Source of the DNA: Enterobacteriaceae bacterium RIT691 | GTDB lineage: Bacteria > Pseudomonadota > Gammaproteobacteria > Enterobacterales > Enterobacteriaceae | Length of the DNA stretch: 64,000 nucleotides | Assembly: GCA_009668205.1 (NCBI GenBank) | Contig: WJYM01000005.1 | Span: forward strand, 248,001 to 312,000 | Direction: 5' to 3' | Shown: positions 54,890 to 63,788 of the stretch, one piece after another | Layout of the letters: every line of letters begins with the position of its first letter | Numbering within the stretch: position 1 is the stretch's first letter | Position numbers and translations under genes: made by a program | Notes under the pieces: model-generated | The model's database searches: none | What the model was told of the DNA's origin: nothing | The model's input: only the letters and a program-made list of their open reading frames with translations

Positions 54890-56392
54890 ATGATGTCAGA
54901 GACTTTCTTGCAGATGAGCAACATCACCAAGCGTTTTCCCGGTGTGTTGGCGCTCCGCAACGTCAGTTTTAACCTGCGGCCCGGTGAAGTGCATGCGCTG
55001 TTAGGGGAGAACGGCGCCGGAAAATCGACGCTGATGAAAATCCTCTCCGGCGTCTACCAGCCCGATGAAGGCGAGATTGTTTTCGAAAATAATAAGGTGA
55101 CGTTCAGCGATCCGCTCAGTGCACAGCACGCCGGGATCACCATTATTCATCAGGAATTCAATCTGTTTCCTGACCTGACGGTTGAAGAAAATATCTATAT
55201 CGGCCGCGAGTTTCGTAAGAACACGGGCTGGCGGCTGGATGAGAAAAGCCAACGCCGGGCGGTTATCGATATTCTGGCGCAGCTCAATCTTTCGATTTCA
55301 CCGCAAACCCGGGTGTCGGATTTAACCGTTGCTCAGCAGCAGATGGTGGAAATTGCCAAGGCCATTTCTGTGAACGCCAAAGTCCTGATCATGGATGAAC
55401 CCACGGCAGCGCTGACCGAGAGTGAAATCGAAAGCCTGTTTAAGGTCACGCGTCTGCTCAAATCACGCGGCACCGGCATTGTGTATATCTCGCACCGCCT
55501 GGAAGAGTTAGCGTTGATTGCCGACCGGGCCACGGTGATGCGCGACGGCCAGTTTATTGCCACCGTCGATTATGAAACGGTGCAGATAAGCGAGCTTATC
55601 GCCATGATGGTGGGGCGCGATCTGGGGAATATTTACCCTAAACGCCCGCCACAAACCGAGAAAGTCCCGGTGCTGGAAGTGAAAAACTTGCAGCGCAAAG
55701 AGGTGCTTAATGACATCAGTTTCACGCTGCATCGTGGCGAAATTCTTGGCCTCGCCGGGCTGATGGGCGCCGGACGGACTGAACTGGCCCGTGCGATTTT
55801 TGGCGCGGACCCGATTGATGGCGGCACCTTAACGCTCAACGGCAAAACCATCGTGATTAAAGACGTCGCCGATGCCATTCGTCAGGGCATCAGCTATCTC
55901 ACGGAAGACCGTAAAAAAGAGGGGCTGGCGCTCGGGCTGTCGGTAGAAGAGAACATCATGCTCGGCAACTACCCCGAATTCAGCAGCCGTTTTGGCAACG
56001 TGGATGAGAAGTCCTGCGAGAAAACCAGCAGCGAATTAGTCAAAGCCCTGCGTATCAAAACGCCACACCTGCAACAGGCCGCGCTGAACCTCAGCGGCGG
56101 CAATCAACAAAAAATCATTATTGCCCGCTGGGTCTGCAAAGACACCGACATCCTGATTTTTGATGAACCGACCCGCGGCATCGACGTCGGCGCGAAGCTG
56201 GAAATTTACGAGTTAATGAACCGGCTGGTCGCTAAAGGCAAATCCATCATCATGATTTCGTCTGAACTTCCGGAAGTCTTGGGCATGTGCGACCGCATTC
56301 TGGTCATGCGCGGTGGCCGAATTACCGGTGAAGTTCAGGCACCAGGCGCCACCCAGGAAAAAATCATGCAATACGCGACGCTGGAGGATTAA
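54890..56392 (+). CDS. Sugar ABC transporter ATP-binding protein (RbsA type)
   Basis: The 500-residue protein has two fused nucleotide-binding domains. The first has Walker A GENGAGKST (39-47), signature LTVAQQQM and Walker B VLIMDEPTAAL. The second has the usual degenerate Walker A GLMGAGRTE, signature LSGGNQQK and Walker B LIFDEPTRGID. It energises import of a monosaccharide. GGAGA lies upstream. The permease starts two bases after its stop. Location opposite fucIKU suggests L-fucose, D-arabinose or a related sugar. Confidence 0.92.
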   Translation: MMSETFLQMSNITKRFPGVLALRNVSFNLRPGEVHALLGENGAGKSTLMKILSGVYQPDEGEIVFENNKVTFSDPLSAQHAGITIIHQEFNLFPDLTVEENIYIGREFRKNTGWRLDEKSQRRAVIDILAQLNLSISPQTRVSDLTVAQQQMVEIAKAISVNAKVLIMDEPTAALTESEIESLFKVTRLLKSRGTGIVYISHRLEELALIADRATVMRDGQFIATVDYETVQISELIAMMVGRDLGNIYPKRPPQTEKVPVLEVKNLQRKEVLNDISFTLHRGEILGLAGLMGAGRTELARAIFGADPIDGGTLTLNGKTIVIKDVADAIRQGISYLTEDRKKEGLALGLSVEENIMLGNYPEFSSRFGNVDEKSCEKTSSELVKALRIKTPHLQQAALNLSGGNQQKIIIARWVCKDTDILIFDEPTRGIDVGAKLEIYELMNRLVAKGKSIIMISSELPEVLGMCDRILVMRGGRITGEVQAPGATQEKIMQYATLED

Positions 56393-56394
56393 CC

Positions 56395-57378
56395 ATGAGC
56401 ATCACTGTCACCCCTGCAAAAAGTGAGCAGCACAAAATGAAAGTGAATAAAGCCCTGCTGATGCGTCTGGCGCCGCTGTTCAGCCTGATCCTGCTGGTGC
56501 TTTTCTTCAGCTTCAGCTCACCGTTCTTCTTTAATACCGAAAACCTGATGACCATCGCCCTGCAGACCTCGGTGATTGGCATTATGGCTATCGGCGTGAC
56601 GTTTGTGATTATCACCGCCGGTATCGACCTGTCGCTCGGCTCGGTGGTGGCCTTTTCCGGCGTGGTCGTGGGTATCTGCGCGGGCTTCGGCTTGCCGCTG
56701 CCGTTGTGCGTGCTGGCTGGCGTGTTGGCCGGTGGCCTTTGTGGCTACGTCAACGCGTTCCTGGTCACACGTGCGGCCATTCCGCCTTTTATTGCCACGC
56801 TGGGGCTGATGATGTCGGTACGCGGCATCAACATGGTGATGACCGACGGGCGCGCCATTTATTTCTCTGAATACCCGATGTTCAAAATGCTGGCGCAGGG
56901 TCGCCTGTTTGATGTTCTGCCTTACCCGGTGTTCTATCTGGTGATTGTGGCGCTGTTCTCCGCGTACATCCTGAAAAAAACCGTCATTGGTCGCTACGTC
57001 TACGCCGTGGGCAGCAATGAAACGGCGGCACACCTTTCCGGTATCAAAGTCCGTCGGGTCAAAATCTTTGTTTACGCCTTCTGCGGTCTGCTGACCGGTA
57101 TCGCAGGCGTGATCCTCGCCTCGCGCCTCAATTCCGGCCAGCCGACCGTCGGTGTGGGTTATGAACTGGAAGCGATCGCCGCGGTGGTCATTGGTGGCAC
57201 CAGCCTGATGGGCGGCATCGGCACCATCGGCGGCACCATCATCGGCGCTTTCATCATGAGCGTGCTGAAAAACGGCCTCAACCTGATGGGCGTCTCGCAG
57301 TTCTGGCAGATGGTGGCGATGGGCGTGGTGGTTATTGCTGCGGTTTATCTCGACACATTGCGTAAAAAAATGCGTTAA
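56395..57378 (+). CDS. Sugar ABC transporter permease (RbsC type)
   Basis: The 327-residue permease has about ten hydrophobic helices and BPD_transp_2 features ITAGIDLSLGSVVAFSG, AAHLSGIKVRRVKIFVYAFCG and AIAAVVIGGTSLMGGIGTIGG. It is coupled to the ATPase gene (two-base gap, GGAGG site) and is expected to act as a homodimer. Confidence 0.92.
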   Translation: MSITVTPAKSEQHKMKVNKALLMRLAPLFSLILLVLFFSFSSPFFFNTENLMTIALQTSVIGIMAIGVTFVIITAGIDLSLGSVVAFSGVVVGICAGFGLPLPLCVLAGVLAGGLCGYVNAFLVTRAAIPPFIATLGLMMSVRGINMVMTDGRAIYFSEYPMFKMLAQGRLFDVLPYPVFYLVIVALFSAYILKKTVIGRYVYAVGSNETAAHLSGIKVRRVKIFVYAFCGLLTGIAGVILASRLNSGQPTVGVGYELEAIAAVVIGGTSLMGGIGTIGGTIIGAFIMSVLKNGLNLMGVSQFWQMVAMGVVVIAAVYLDTLRKKMR

Positions 57379-57456
57379 AACAGCGTCCGGCGTTGCTGTC
57401 GGACACCCTTACCTACCCTGACGTATAGGGTTCTTCCCTCAGTACGGAGTACAAAA

Positions 57457-58407
57457 ATGAAAACCAGGCAATTTCTGTATGCACTCTCTCTCGTCGCGGT
57501 GATGACCAGCAGCGCACTGGCAAAAGATTACACCCTGCCGGTGGTCAGTAAAGGCTTCCAGCATGAATTCTGGCAGACCGTCAAAATGGGAACCGAAGCT
57601 GCGGCGAAAGAGCTGGGCGATAAAACCAGCTACGTTGGCCCGGCGGATGAAACGCAGATTGCGGAACAGATCCAGTTGGTGGAAAACACCATGGCGCAGA
57701 AGCCGAATGGCCTGCTGCTGGCGGCACTCGACGCGAATGCGTTGGCTCCGCTGGTTGAAACCGCGAACAGCCGTGGCATTAAAGTCGTGACGTTTGACTC
57801 CGGCGTGGAATCCGACATTCCGGCAAGCTTCGTCGCCACCAACAACCGCAAAGCCGGGGCACAGGCTGCCGATGCGCTGGCTGAACAGGTGGGCGGGAAA
57901 GGCAAAGTCGGGATTATTGCGCACGTCGCCGGGACCACGTCAGCCATCGAACGTTCCGAAGGTTTTTCCGCGGAAATGAAAGCGAAGTACCCTAATATTC
58001 AGGTACTGCCGGTGCAATACAGCGATGGCGATCCGCAAAAAGCGATGGATAAGACAATCGATATGGTGCAGGCCAACCCGGACCTGGCGGGGATTTACGC
58101 CACCAATGAAGGGGCTACACTGGGTGTGGCGAACGCCATCGACAGCCAGAGCCTGAAGGGCAAAGTGAAAGTCATCGGCTTTGACAGCACTGAAGCTATC
58201 ATTGGTTTCCTGAAAAGCGGCGTGATTCAGGGCTTTATGGTGCAGGATGCTTATCAGATTGGTTATCAGGGGCTTAAAGCGCTGGATGCGGCCGTAGCGG
58301 GTCAAAGCGTGCCGAAGCAAATCGATATTCCGGTGAAATACGTGAACGCGAAAAATATCGATACGCCTGAAGTCGACAAACTGCTCTATCCGCTGGGCAA
58401 AAAATAA
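57457..58407 (+). CDS. Sugar ABC transporter periplasmic binding protein (RbsB type)
   Basis: The 316-residue product has a signal peptide ending SSALA (about residue 22) and a Peripla_BP_4 domain (SKGFQHEFWQTVKMGTEAAA; GLLLAALDANALAPLVETAN; YATNEGATLGVANAI; VIGFDSTEAIIGFLKSG). It determines substrate specificity, which cannot be read by eye. Long hairpins follow it, a common arrangement for raising binding protein yield. Confidence 0.92.
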   Translation: MKTRQFLYALSLVAVMTSSALAKDYTLPVVSKGFQHEFWQTVKMGTEAAAKELGDKTSYVGPADETQIAEQIQLVENTMAQKPNGLLLAALDANALAPLVETANSRGIKVVTFDSGVESDIPASFVATNNRKAGAQAADALAEQVGGKGKVGIIAHVAGTTSAIERSEGFSAEMKAKYPNIQVLPVQYSDGDPQKAMDKTIDMVQANPDLAGIYATNEGATLGVANAIDSQSLKGKVKVIGFDSTEAIIGFLKSGVIQGFMVQDAYQIGYQGLKALDAAVAGQSVPKQIDIPVKYVNAKNIDTPEVDKLLYPLGKK

Positions 58408-58471
58408 AACAGACAGATGACAAACCTCCAGCGAATGAGGATTTGCCCTATGTCGCCGAACAAAAAATAAG

Positions 58472-58540
58472 GAAAATCAATTTATTGATTTTCGGCTGAT
58501 AACCACAAAGAAGGAAAAACCACGTTTTTTCCTTCTTTGT
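58472..58540 (+). promoter_or_regulatory. Two strong hairpins between the binding-protein and kinase genes
   Basis: GAAAATCAA and TTGATTTTC (58472-58493) form a nine-base-pair stem. ACAAAGAAGGAAAAA and TTTTTCCTTCTTTGT (58505-58519, 58526-58540) form a perfect 15-base-pair stem with a six-base loop. They probably stabilise the upstream mRNA or attenuate the kinase gene. Confidence 0.7.
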
Positions 58541-58569
58541 CAGCCACTAATCCCCGTTGAGGAATGAAG

Positions 58570-60165
58570 ATGACTAGCAGCTATTTTGTGGGTGTGGATG
58601 TCGGCTCAGGCAGCGTTCGGGCTGGAATATACGACCGTCAGGGCAAGCGCCTGGCTTTCGCCACCCGCCCGCTGTCTCAGTTTCGTCCCGGCGGGGAACG
58701 CGTGGAGCAGTCGTCCGCTGAAATCTGGCGACATGCCTGCGAGGCCGTGCGTGAAAGCGTCTCGCTTGCCAGTATCGACGCGGCCCTCGTTTGCGCCATC
58801 GGCTTCGATGCCACCTGTTCACTGGTGGCTATCGATGCCCAGGGAAAAGGGCTGTCGGTCTCGCCTGACGGCAGCCCTGACCACGATATCATCATGTGGA
58901 TGGATCATCGCGCCGATGATGAAACCCGTCTGCTCAATCGTACCGGCGACCCGGCGCTGCGCTATGTCGGCGGTGAAATCAGTATCGAAATGGAGCTGCC
59001 AAAAGTCCTTTGGCTCAAGCATCACCATCCGCAAACCTGGGAGCAGGCACACCGCTTTTTCGACCTGGCCGATTTTATGGTCTGGAAAGCCACCGGCGAG
59101 GATGTCGCCAGCCTGTGCACCCTCACCTGCAAATGGAACTATCTGGCACACGAAAACCGTTTTAGCGACTCGTTGCTAGCGGCGGTTGGGCTTACGCCGC
59201 TGCTGGATAAAGTGCCTACTCGCATTCTTCCACCGGGTACTCGCGCCGGGCAATTAACGCCACAGGCTGCTGAGGAACTGGGTCTGTCGACAGACGTGGT
59301 TGTCGCCACAGGGATGATTGATGCCCACGCAGGCGGCGTGGCGCTGACGGCTGCAAATCCTTCTGGCACCGTTGCCCTGATAAGCGGTACGTCAAACTGC
59401 CACATGATCAGCCATCCTCAACCGCTGATGACACCCGGCGTCTGGGGCCCATACTGGTCAGCCATGCTGCCGGATTTTTGGTTAACCGAAGGCGGACAAA
59501 GCGCGGCAGGCGCGCTGGTCGACTGGACGCTGAAAGCGCATTACCCCAGCGCAGAGTTGTTCGCCAAAGCCAACGCGCGAGGTTGCCATCCTGTCGAACT
59601 CATCAATGAGTGGGTCGCGGCACTGGAAGCCGCAGAAAAAGAGCCCACGCAAAATCTGCATGTGCTTGCCGATCATCACGGTAATCGTTCGCCACGCGCA
59701 CGACCGGACGCCCGCGGTACGGTTTGCGGGCTGACACTTGAGCAAGGTGAAAGCGCCCTCGCCCGGCTTTATCTGGCCACACTTCAGGCCATCGCCTACG
59801 GCACGCGCCATATTCTCGACGTGATGCGCGAAAACGGGCATACCGTGGAACGCATCGCGCTGTGCGGCGGTGCCAGCCATAATCCTTTGTGGCTGCGAGA
59901 GTATGCCGATGTCACCGGGTGCGATATCCAGCTCATGGCGGAAGAAGATGCCGTCACACTGGGTGCCGCCATTACCGGCGCGGTCGCCAGCGGTACGTAT
60001 CCAGACATGTCCGCCGCCGCAAGTGCCATGGTTCAACCAGGGCAATCCATCCTGGCGAACCCGGCGCGCCGGGCGTTTCATCAACGCAAATATCAGGTGT
60101 ATCTGACCCTTTGGGATCACCAACAGCAGCTTAACCACCTGATGAATAACGACTATGATGCCTAA
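58570..60165 (+). CDS. FGGY-family D-ribulokinase (probable)
   Basis: The 531-residue FGGY kinase has the phosphate loop VGVDVGSGSVRAGIYD, the motif GFDATCSLV with TCSLV at 82-86, MWMDHRADDET, GMIDAHAGGVAL (catalytic Asp) and ALCGGASHNPLWLREYADV. TCSLV has been described as the signature of D-ribulokinases (human FGGY and yeast YDR109C), so the likely reaction is D-ribulose to D-ribulose 5-phosphate. GAGGAA is correctly spaced for ATG 58570. FucI can make D-ribulose from D-arabinose, linking it to the locus. Another ketopentose remains possible. Confidence 0.82.
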   Translation: MTSSYFVGVDVGSGSVRAGIYDRQGKRLAFATRPLSQFRPGGERVEQSSAEIWRHACEAVRESVSLASIDAALVCAIGFDATCSLVAIDAQGKGLSVSPDGSPDHDIIMWMDHRADDETRLLNRTGDPALRYVGGEISIEMELPKVLWLKHHHPQTWEQAHRFFDLADFMVWKATGEDVASLCTLTCKWNYLAHENRFSDSLLAAVGLTPLLDKVPTRILPPGTRAGQLTPQAAEELGLSTDVVVATGMIDAHAGGVALTAANPSGTVALISGTSNCHMISHPQPLMTPGVWGPYWSAMLPDFWLTEGGQSAAGALVDWTLKAHYPSAELFAKANARGCHPVELINEWVAALEAAEKEPTQNLHVLADHHGNRSPRARPDARGTVCGLTLEQGESALARLYLATLQAIAYGTRHILDVMRENGHTVERIALCGGASHNPLWLREYADVTGCDIQLMAEEDAVTLGAAITGAVASGTYPDMSAAASAMVQPGQSILANPARRAFHQRKYQVYLTLWDHQQQLNHLMNNDYDA

Positions 60166-60219
60166 TCCTTCTATGATGTCGGATATGTTTTTCTTTATGG
60201 AAGCCTGCGGAGCTCAGTG

Positions 60220-61218
60220 ATGGCTAAAACAGTGGAACAAATTGCCAACGACCTTAACCTGTCGGTGACCACCGTCCGGTTGGTGTTGGGCGGGAAAGCG
60301 GAACAGTACCGGATCAGCGTGAAAACCCAGAGCCGGATAAACCAGCACGTGGAGCGCTACGGCTACGTGCTCAATCATTCCGCCCGCAGCCTGAAGCTGA
60401 ACAAAACCGAGACGCTGGGCCTCATCGTGCCGAACATTTCCAACGTGTTCTTCGCTACGCTTGCCGAAAAGCTGGAGCTGCGCTGTCGCCGTTCGGGGTA
60501 TCAGCTAACCATCAGCTGTACCTATAACGATGTTGATTACGAGAACAAGCTGGTGCAGTCGCTGATTGCCCGTAATCTCGACGGGCTGTTTATTGTTCCG
60601 ACCTCACTGGAAAACCAGCAGCATCATCTGCGGCTGGTGAAAAAGCCGCTGGTGCTGCTGGACCGCGATTTTAAATTTACCGATAACGCGCTGGTCGAAA
60701 GTCATAACGCTGAAGGCGGGCAGAAACTCACCGAAGCGCTACTGGCTGCGGGCAAATCGCCGCTGTGGTTCCTGGTGGGCGATGCCGAACTGCCGAGCAT
60801 CAGCGATCGTCTGACAGGCTATCTGACTGCGTTGAAAAAACACGGTATTGATCATCAGGACTGGGTGCAGCGCGGGGCGGAAAATACCCCGGAAGGCGGC
60901 CATCACATCATGACTCAGCTGCTGGATACCCATTCTGCGCCTGACGCTTTTATTGCCTCGTCGTTGCCGGTTCTGGAAGGCGCGATTGAAGCGCTTCGCG
61001 ACAAATTCGGTGAAGTGCCGCCTGACATCAACATCGGCACCTTCGATGAACACCCCATGCTGGGGTTTCTGGCGAATAACGTCTGGTCGATGCAACAGGA
61101 TGAACATACCTGGGCCGAAAAGGCGTTCGAGATTATGCAGCGCGCCATCGAGGGCGACCCGGTGAATGAAACCGTGAAAGTAAAAATGAAACTGATTAAA
61201 CGCGCGCGTCGCGCTTAA
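60220..61218 (+). CDS. LacI-family transcriptional regulator
   Basis: The 332-residue regulator has a LacI helix-turn-helix (TVEQIANDLNLSVTTVRLVL), a hinge (LNHSARSLKLNKTETLGLIV) and a periplasmic-binding-like effector domain. The recognition helix differs from the usual YNVSxxTVSRVLN form. GGAG lies seven bases before ATG 60220. It probably binds the two palindromes upstream of fucI and the ABC gene and takes the place of the DeoR-type FucR. Confidence 0.9.
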   Translation: MAKTVEQIANDLNLSVTTVRLVLGGKAEQYRISVKTQSRINQHVERYGYVLNHSARSLKLNKTETLGLIVPNISNVFFATLAEKLELRCRRSGYQLTISCTYNDVDYENKLVQSLIARNLDGLFIVPTSLENQQHHLRLVKKPLVLLDRDFKFTDNALVESHNAEGGQKLTEALLAAGKSPLWFLVGDAELPSISDRLTGYLTALKKHGIDHQDWVQRGAENTPEGGHHIMTQLLDTHSAPDAFIASSLPVLEGAIEALRDKFGEVPPDINIGTFDEHPMLGFLANNVWSMQQDEHTWAEKAFEIMQRAIEGDPVNETVKVKMKLIKRARRA

Positions 61219-61305
61219 CGTTAATTACGCCTGTTATGCCGTTGTCTGGAGAGGCCTGCGTTTCTCCAGTGGCTTCCTTTTGCCTCGCGTCACCCGGAGA
61301 AAGAA

Positions 61306-61953
61306 ATGGAACGATCACAACTGTCACGCGAAATTATTGAAACCTGTCTGGAAATGACCCGCCTTGGCCTGAATCAGGGCACGGCGGGCAACATCAGCGC
61401 CCGATACGATAACGGCATGCTGATTACGCCCACCGGCATTCCTTATGAAAAACTCACCGAAAACCACATTGTGTATGTCGATGCACAAGGTCGTCACGAA
61501 GAGGGCAAACTGCCCTCCAGCGAATGGCGCTTCCATCAGGCGGTTTATCTGACTCGCCCGGAAGCAAATGCCGTGGTGCACAATCACGCCATTCACTGCA
61601 CCGCCGTGTCGATTCTGAACCGCCCTATTCCGGCCATTCACTATATGATTGCCGCGGCCGGAGGCAATTCCATTCCCTGCGCGCCCTATGCGACTTTCGG
61701 CTCTAAAGCACTGTCAGAGCACGTTGCCGTTGCGATGCGTAACCGCAAAGCGACGCTGCTTCAGCATCATGGGCTGATCGCCTGTGAACAGAATCTGGAA
61801 AAAGCGCTGTGGCTGGCGCAGGAAGTGGAGGTGCTGGCGAAGCTGTATCTGGCGACGTTAGCGGTTACTGAGCATGTGCCCGTACTGCCCGATGAAGAGA
61901 TAGCCGTCGTGCTGGAGAAATTTAAGAGCTACGGATTGCGCATTGAGGAATAA
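61306..61953 (+). CDS. fucA: L-fuculose phosphate aldolase
   Basis: The 215-residue class II aldolase splits L-fuculose 1-phosphate to dihydroxyacetone phosphate and L-lactaldehyde; it also accepts D-ribulose 1-phosphate. Zinc ligands H92, H94 and H155 and catalytic E73 are intact (PSSEWRFH, VVHNHAIH, LLQHHGLIAC). Length equals E. coli FucA. It follows the regulator gene, separated by 87 bases with a CTGGAGA/TCTCCAG hairpin (61246-61269). Confidence 0.97.
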   Translation: MERSQLSREIIETCLEMTRLGLNQGTAGNISARYDNGMLITPTGIPYEKLTENHIVYVDAQGRHEEGKLPSSEWRFHQAVYLTRPEANAVVHNHAIHCTAVSILNRPIPAIHYMIAAAGGNSIPCAPYATFGSKALSEHVAVAMRNRKATLLQHHGLIACEQNLEKALWLAQEVEVLAKLYLATLAVTEHVPVLPDEEIAVVLEKFKSYGLRIEE

Positions 61954-61973
61954 CAGCAGAAGTACGGTACAAA

Positions 61974-62004
61974 ACAAACGGCCCCCGTCAGGAGGCCGCT
62001 TTTG
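61974..62004. terminator. Bidirectional terminator between fucA and the aldehyde dehydrogenase
   Basis: CGGCC and GGCCG arms with flanking A and T tracts lie between the convergent stop codons. Confidence 0.65.
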
Positions 62005-62013
62005 TATCAGAAC

Positions 62014-63531
62014 TCAGAACAGCCCCAGTGGATCTGTCCCGTAGCTCACCAGGATATTTTTGGTGTGCTGGTAGGCGTCCAGCGCCATTTTGTGGGTTTC
62101 GCGACCTACACCAGACTGCTTGTAACCCCCAAACGCCGCATGTGCCGGGTAGACGTGGTAACAGTTTGTCCAGACGCGGCCTGCTTTAATGCCTCTTCCC
62201 ATGCGGTACGCGAGGTTGCTGTCACGGGTCCAGACACCGGCCCCCAGGCCATACTGCGTATCGTTCGCCAGGGCCAGCGCTTCCGCTTCATCCTTAAAGG
62301 TCAGAATGCCGATCACCGGGCCAAAGATCTCCTCCTGGAAGCTGCGCATGGCGTTGGTGCCTTTGATCAGCGTCGGCTGAATATAGAAGCCGTTATCCAG
62401 ATCGTTGACCACCGCCCGATCGCCACCGGTCAGGATTTTCCCGCCCTCTTCGCGAGCAATATTGATATAAGACATTATCTTATCGTACTGCTGGCGTGAG
62501 GCCTGCGCGCCAATCATGGTGTCGGTATCAAACGGGTCACCGCGGCGAATATTGGCAATTTTCGCCATCACGCGTTCCATGAACGGCTCATAGATAGACT
62601 CATGGATCAGCGCACGTGACGGACAGGTACACACCTCGCCCTGGTTGAAGAAGCCTAACACCAACCCCTCAACGGCTTTTTCAATGAACGACTCTTCGGC
62701 GTTCATCACGTCGGCAAAGTAGATATTCGGCGATTTTCCGCCCAGTTCTACGGTGCAGGGAATAATATTTTCCGCCGCACAGGCCATGATGTGCCGTCCG
62801 ACCGGCGTTGATCCGGTGAAGGCGATTTTTGCAATGCGCTTGCTGGTCGCCAGCGCCTCACCCGCTTCACGGCCATACCCCTGAACAATGTTCACCACGC
62901 CCGCCGGGAAGAGATCGCCAATGATCCCCATCAGCAACGTGATGCTCAACGGCGTCTGCTCCGCGGGCTTCAGCACCACGCAGTTCCCCGCTGCCAGCGC
63001 CGGAGCCAACTTCCATGCCGCCATCAACAGCGGGAAGTTCCAGGGGATAATTTGCCCCACCACGCCCAGCGGCTCATAGAAGTGATAGGCCACGGTATTT
63101 TCGTCGATCTCCGCCGTACTGCCCTCCTGGGCACGCAAACAACCGGCGAAGTAGCGGAAATGATCCACCGCCAGGGGAATATCGGCATTCAGGGTTTCAC
63201 GCACGGGTTTACCGTTGTCCCAGCTTTCGGCAATCGCCAGCATCTCCAGATTTTCGGCAATCCGATCCGCGACCTGCAACAGCAGGTTAGAACGATGCTG
63301 TGCGGAGGTTTTCCCCCAGGCCGCCGCCGCGCGATGGGCCGCATCCAGCGCCTTATCAATATCCGCCGCACCGGAACGGGGGAACTTGCCAATATCGCTC
63401 CCATCGACGGGGGAGGTATTCATGAAGTACTCGCCGTTAACAGGTTCAACGAACTGACCGTCAATGTAGTTGCCGTAGGTGGCCTGCAGGGTAATCAGAG
63501 CACCTGGCTTGCCAGGATGTGCATAACGCAT
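62014..63531 (-). CDS. NAD-dependent aldehyde dehydrogenase (AldB/ExaC/AcoD-like)
   Basis: The 505-residue enzyme oxidises aldehydes such as acetaldehyde. Motifs: [30 protein letters not shown] (NAD), ELGGKSPNI (catalytic Glu) and [16 protein letters not shown] (catalytic Cys). AAGGAG precedes ATG 63531. A sigma-54-like promoter lies upstream and an AcoR-like activator is divergent, as for acetoin/ethanol-induced aldehyde dehydrogenases. The exact orthologue is not certain. Confidence 0.9.
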   Translation of the reverse strand: MRYAHPGKPGALITLQATYGNYIDGQFVEPVNGEYFMNTSPVDGSDIGKFPRSGAADIDKALDAAHRAAAAWGKTSAQHRSNLLLQVADRIAENLEMLAIAESWDNGKPVRETLNADIPLAVDHFRYFAGCLRAQEGSTAEIDENTVAYHFYEPLGVVGQIIPWNFPLLMAAWKLAPALAAGNCVVLKPAEQTPLSITLLMGIIGDLFPAGVVNIVQGYGREAGEALATSKRIAKIAFTGSTPVGRHIMACAAENIIPCTVELGGKSPNIYFADVMNAEESFIEKAVEGLVLGFFNQGEVCTCPSRALIHESIYEPFMERVMAKIANIRRGDPFDTDTMIGAQASRQQYDKIMSYINIAREEGGKILTGGDRAVVNDLDNGFYIQPTLIKGTNAMRSFQEEIFGPVIGILTFKDEAEALALANDTQYGLGAGVWTRDSNLAYRMGRGIKAGRVWTNCYHVYPAHAAFGGYKQSGVGRETHKMALDAYQHTKNILVSYGTDPLGLF

Positions 63532-63603
63532 GGCGAACTCCTTCTGTAGGGTTGAGATACAGCGGCGTGACTCTGTTGGTCTCGCGCACTGGTGTTCAGC
63601 CAA

Positions 63604-63619
63604 TGCATTGGGCATGCCA
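63604..63619 (-). promoter_or_regulatory. Sigma-54 promoter of the aldehyde dehydrogenase gene
   Basis: The minus strand reads TGGCATG, four bases, ATGCA. The invariant GG (-24) and GC (-12) are kept, with two deviations from consensus. It is about 73 bases before the start codon. Confidence 0.75.
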
Positions 63620-63690
63620 GAATTTCAATGCCTGAAAAAGCCATTTATTTTCATCGCGTTAATCATTAAAAACCGCAGGCTGGATGAATT

Positions 63691-63730
63691 TGTCGCAGCA
63701 ATGTTCGCTTCCGTGTCGCACAACGCAACA
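63691..63730. promoter_or_regulatory. Candidate activator (UAS) sites for the AcoR-like protein
   Basis: TGTCGC and GCAACA flank ACAAC at 63714-63730, an inverted repeat with one mismatch. Another TGTCGCA lies at 63691-63697. They are about 95-125 bases upstream of the sigma-54 promoter, a normal enhancer distance. Confidence 0.55.
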
Positions 63731-63788
63731 CCAAAGAAACCTTTAGGCTACAATATCGCAACACTTTTTCGTTCCATTGAGGTGTTCG

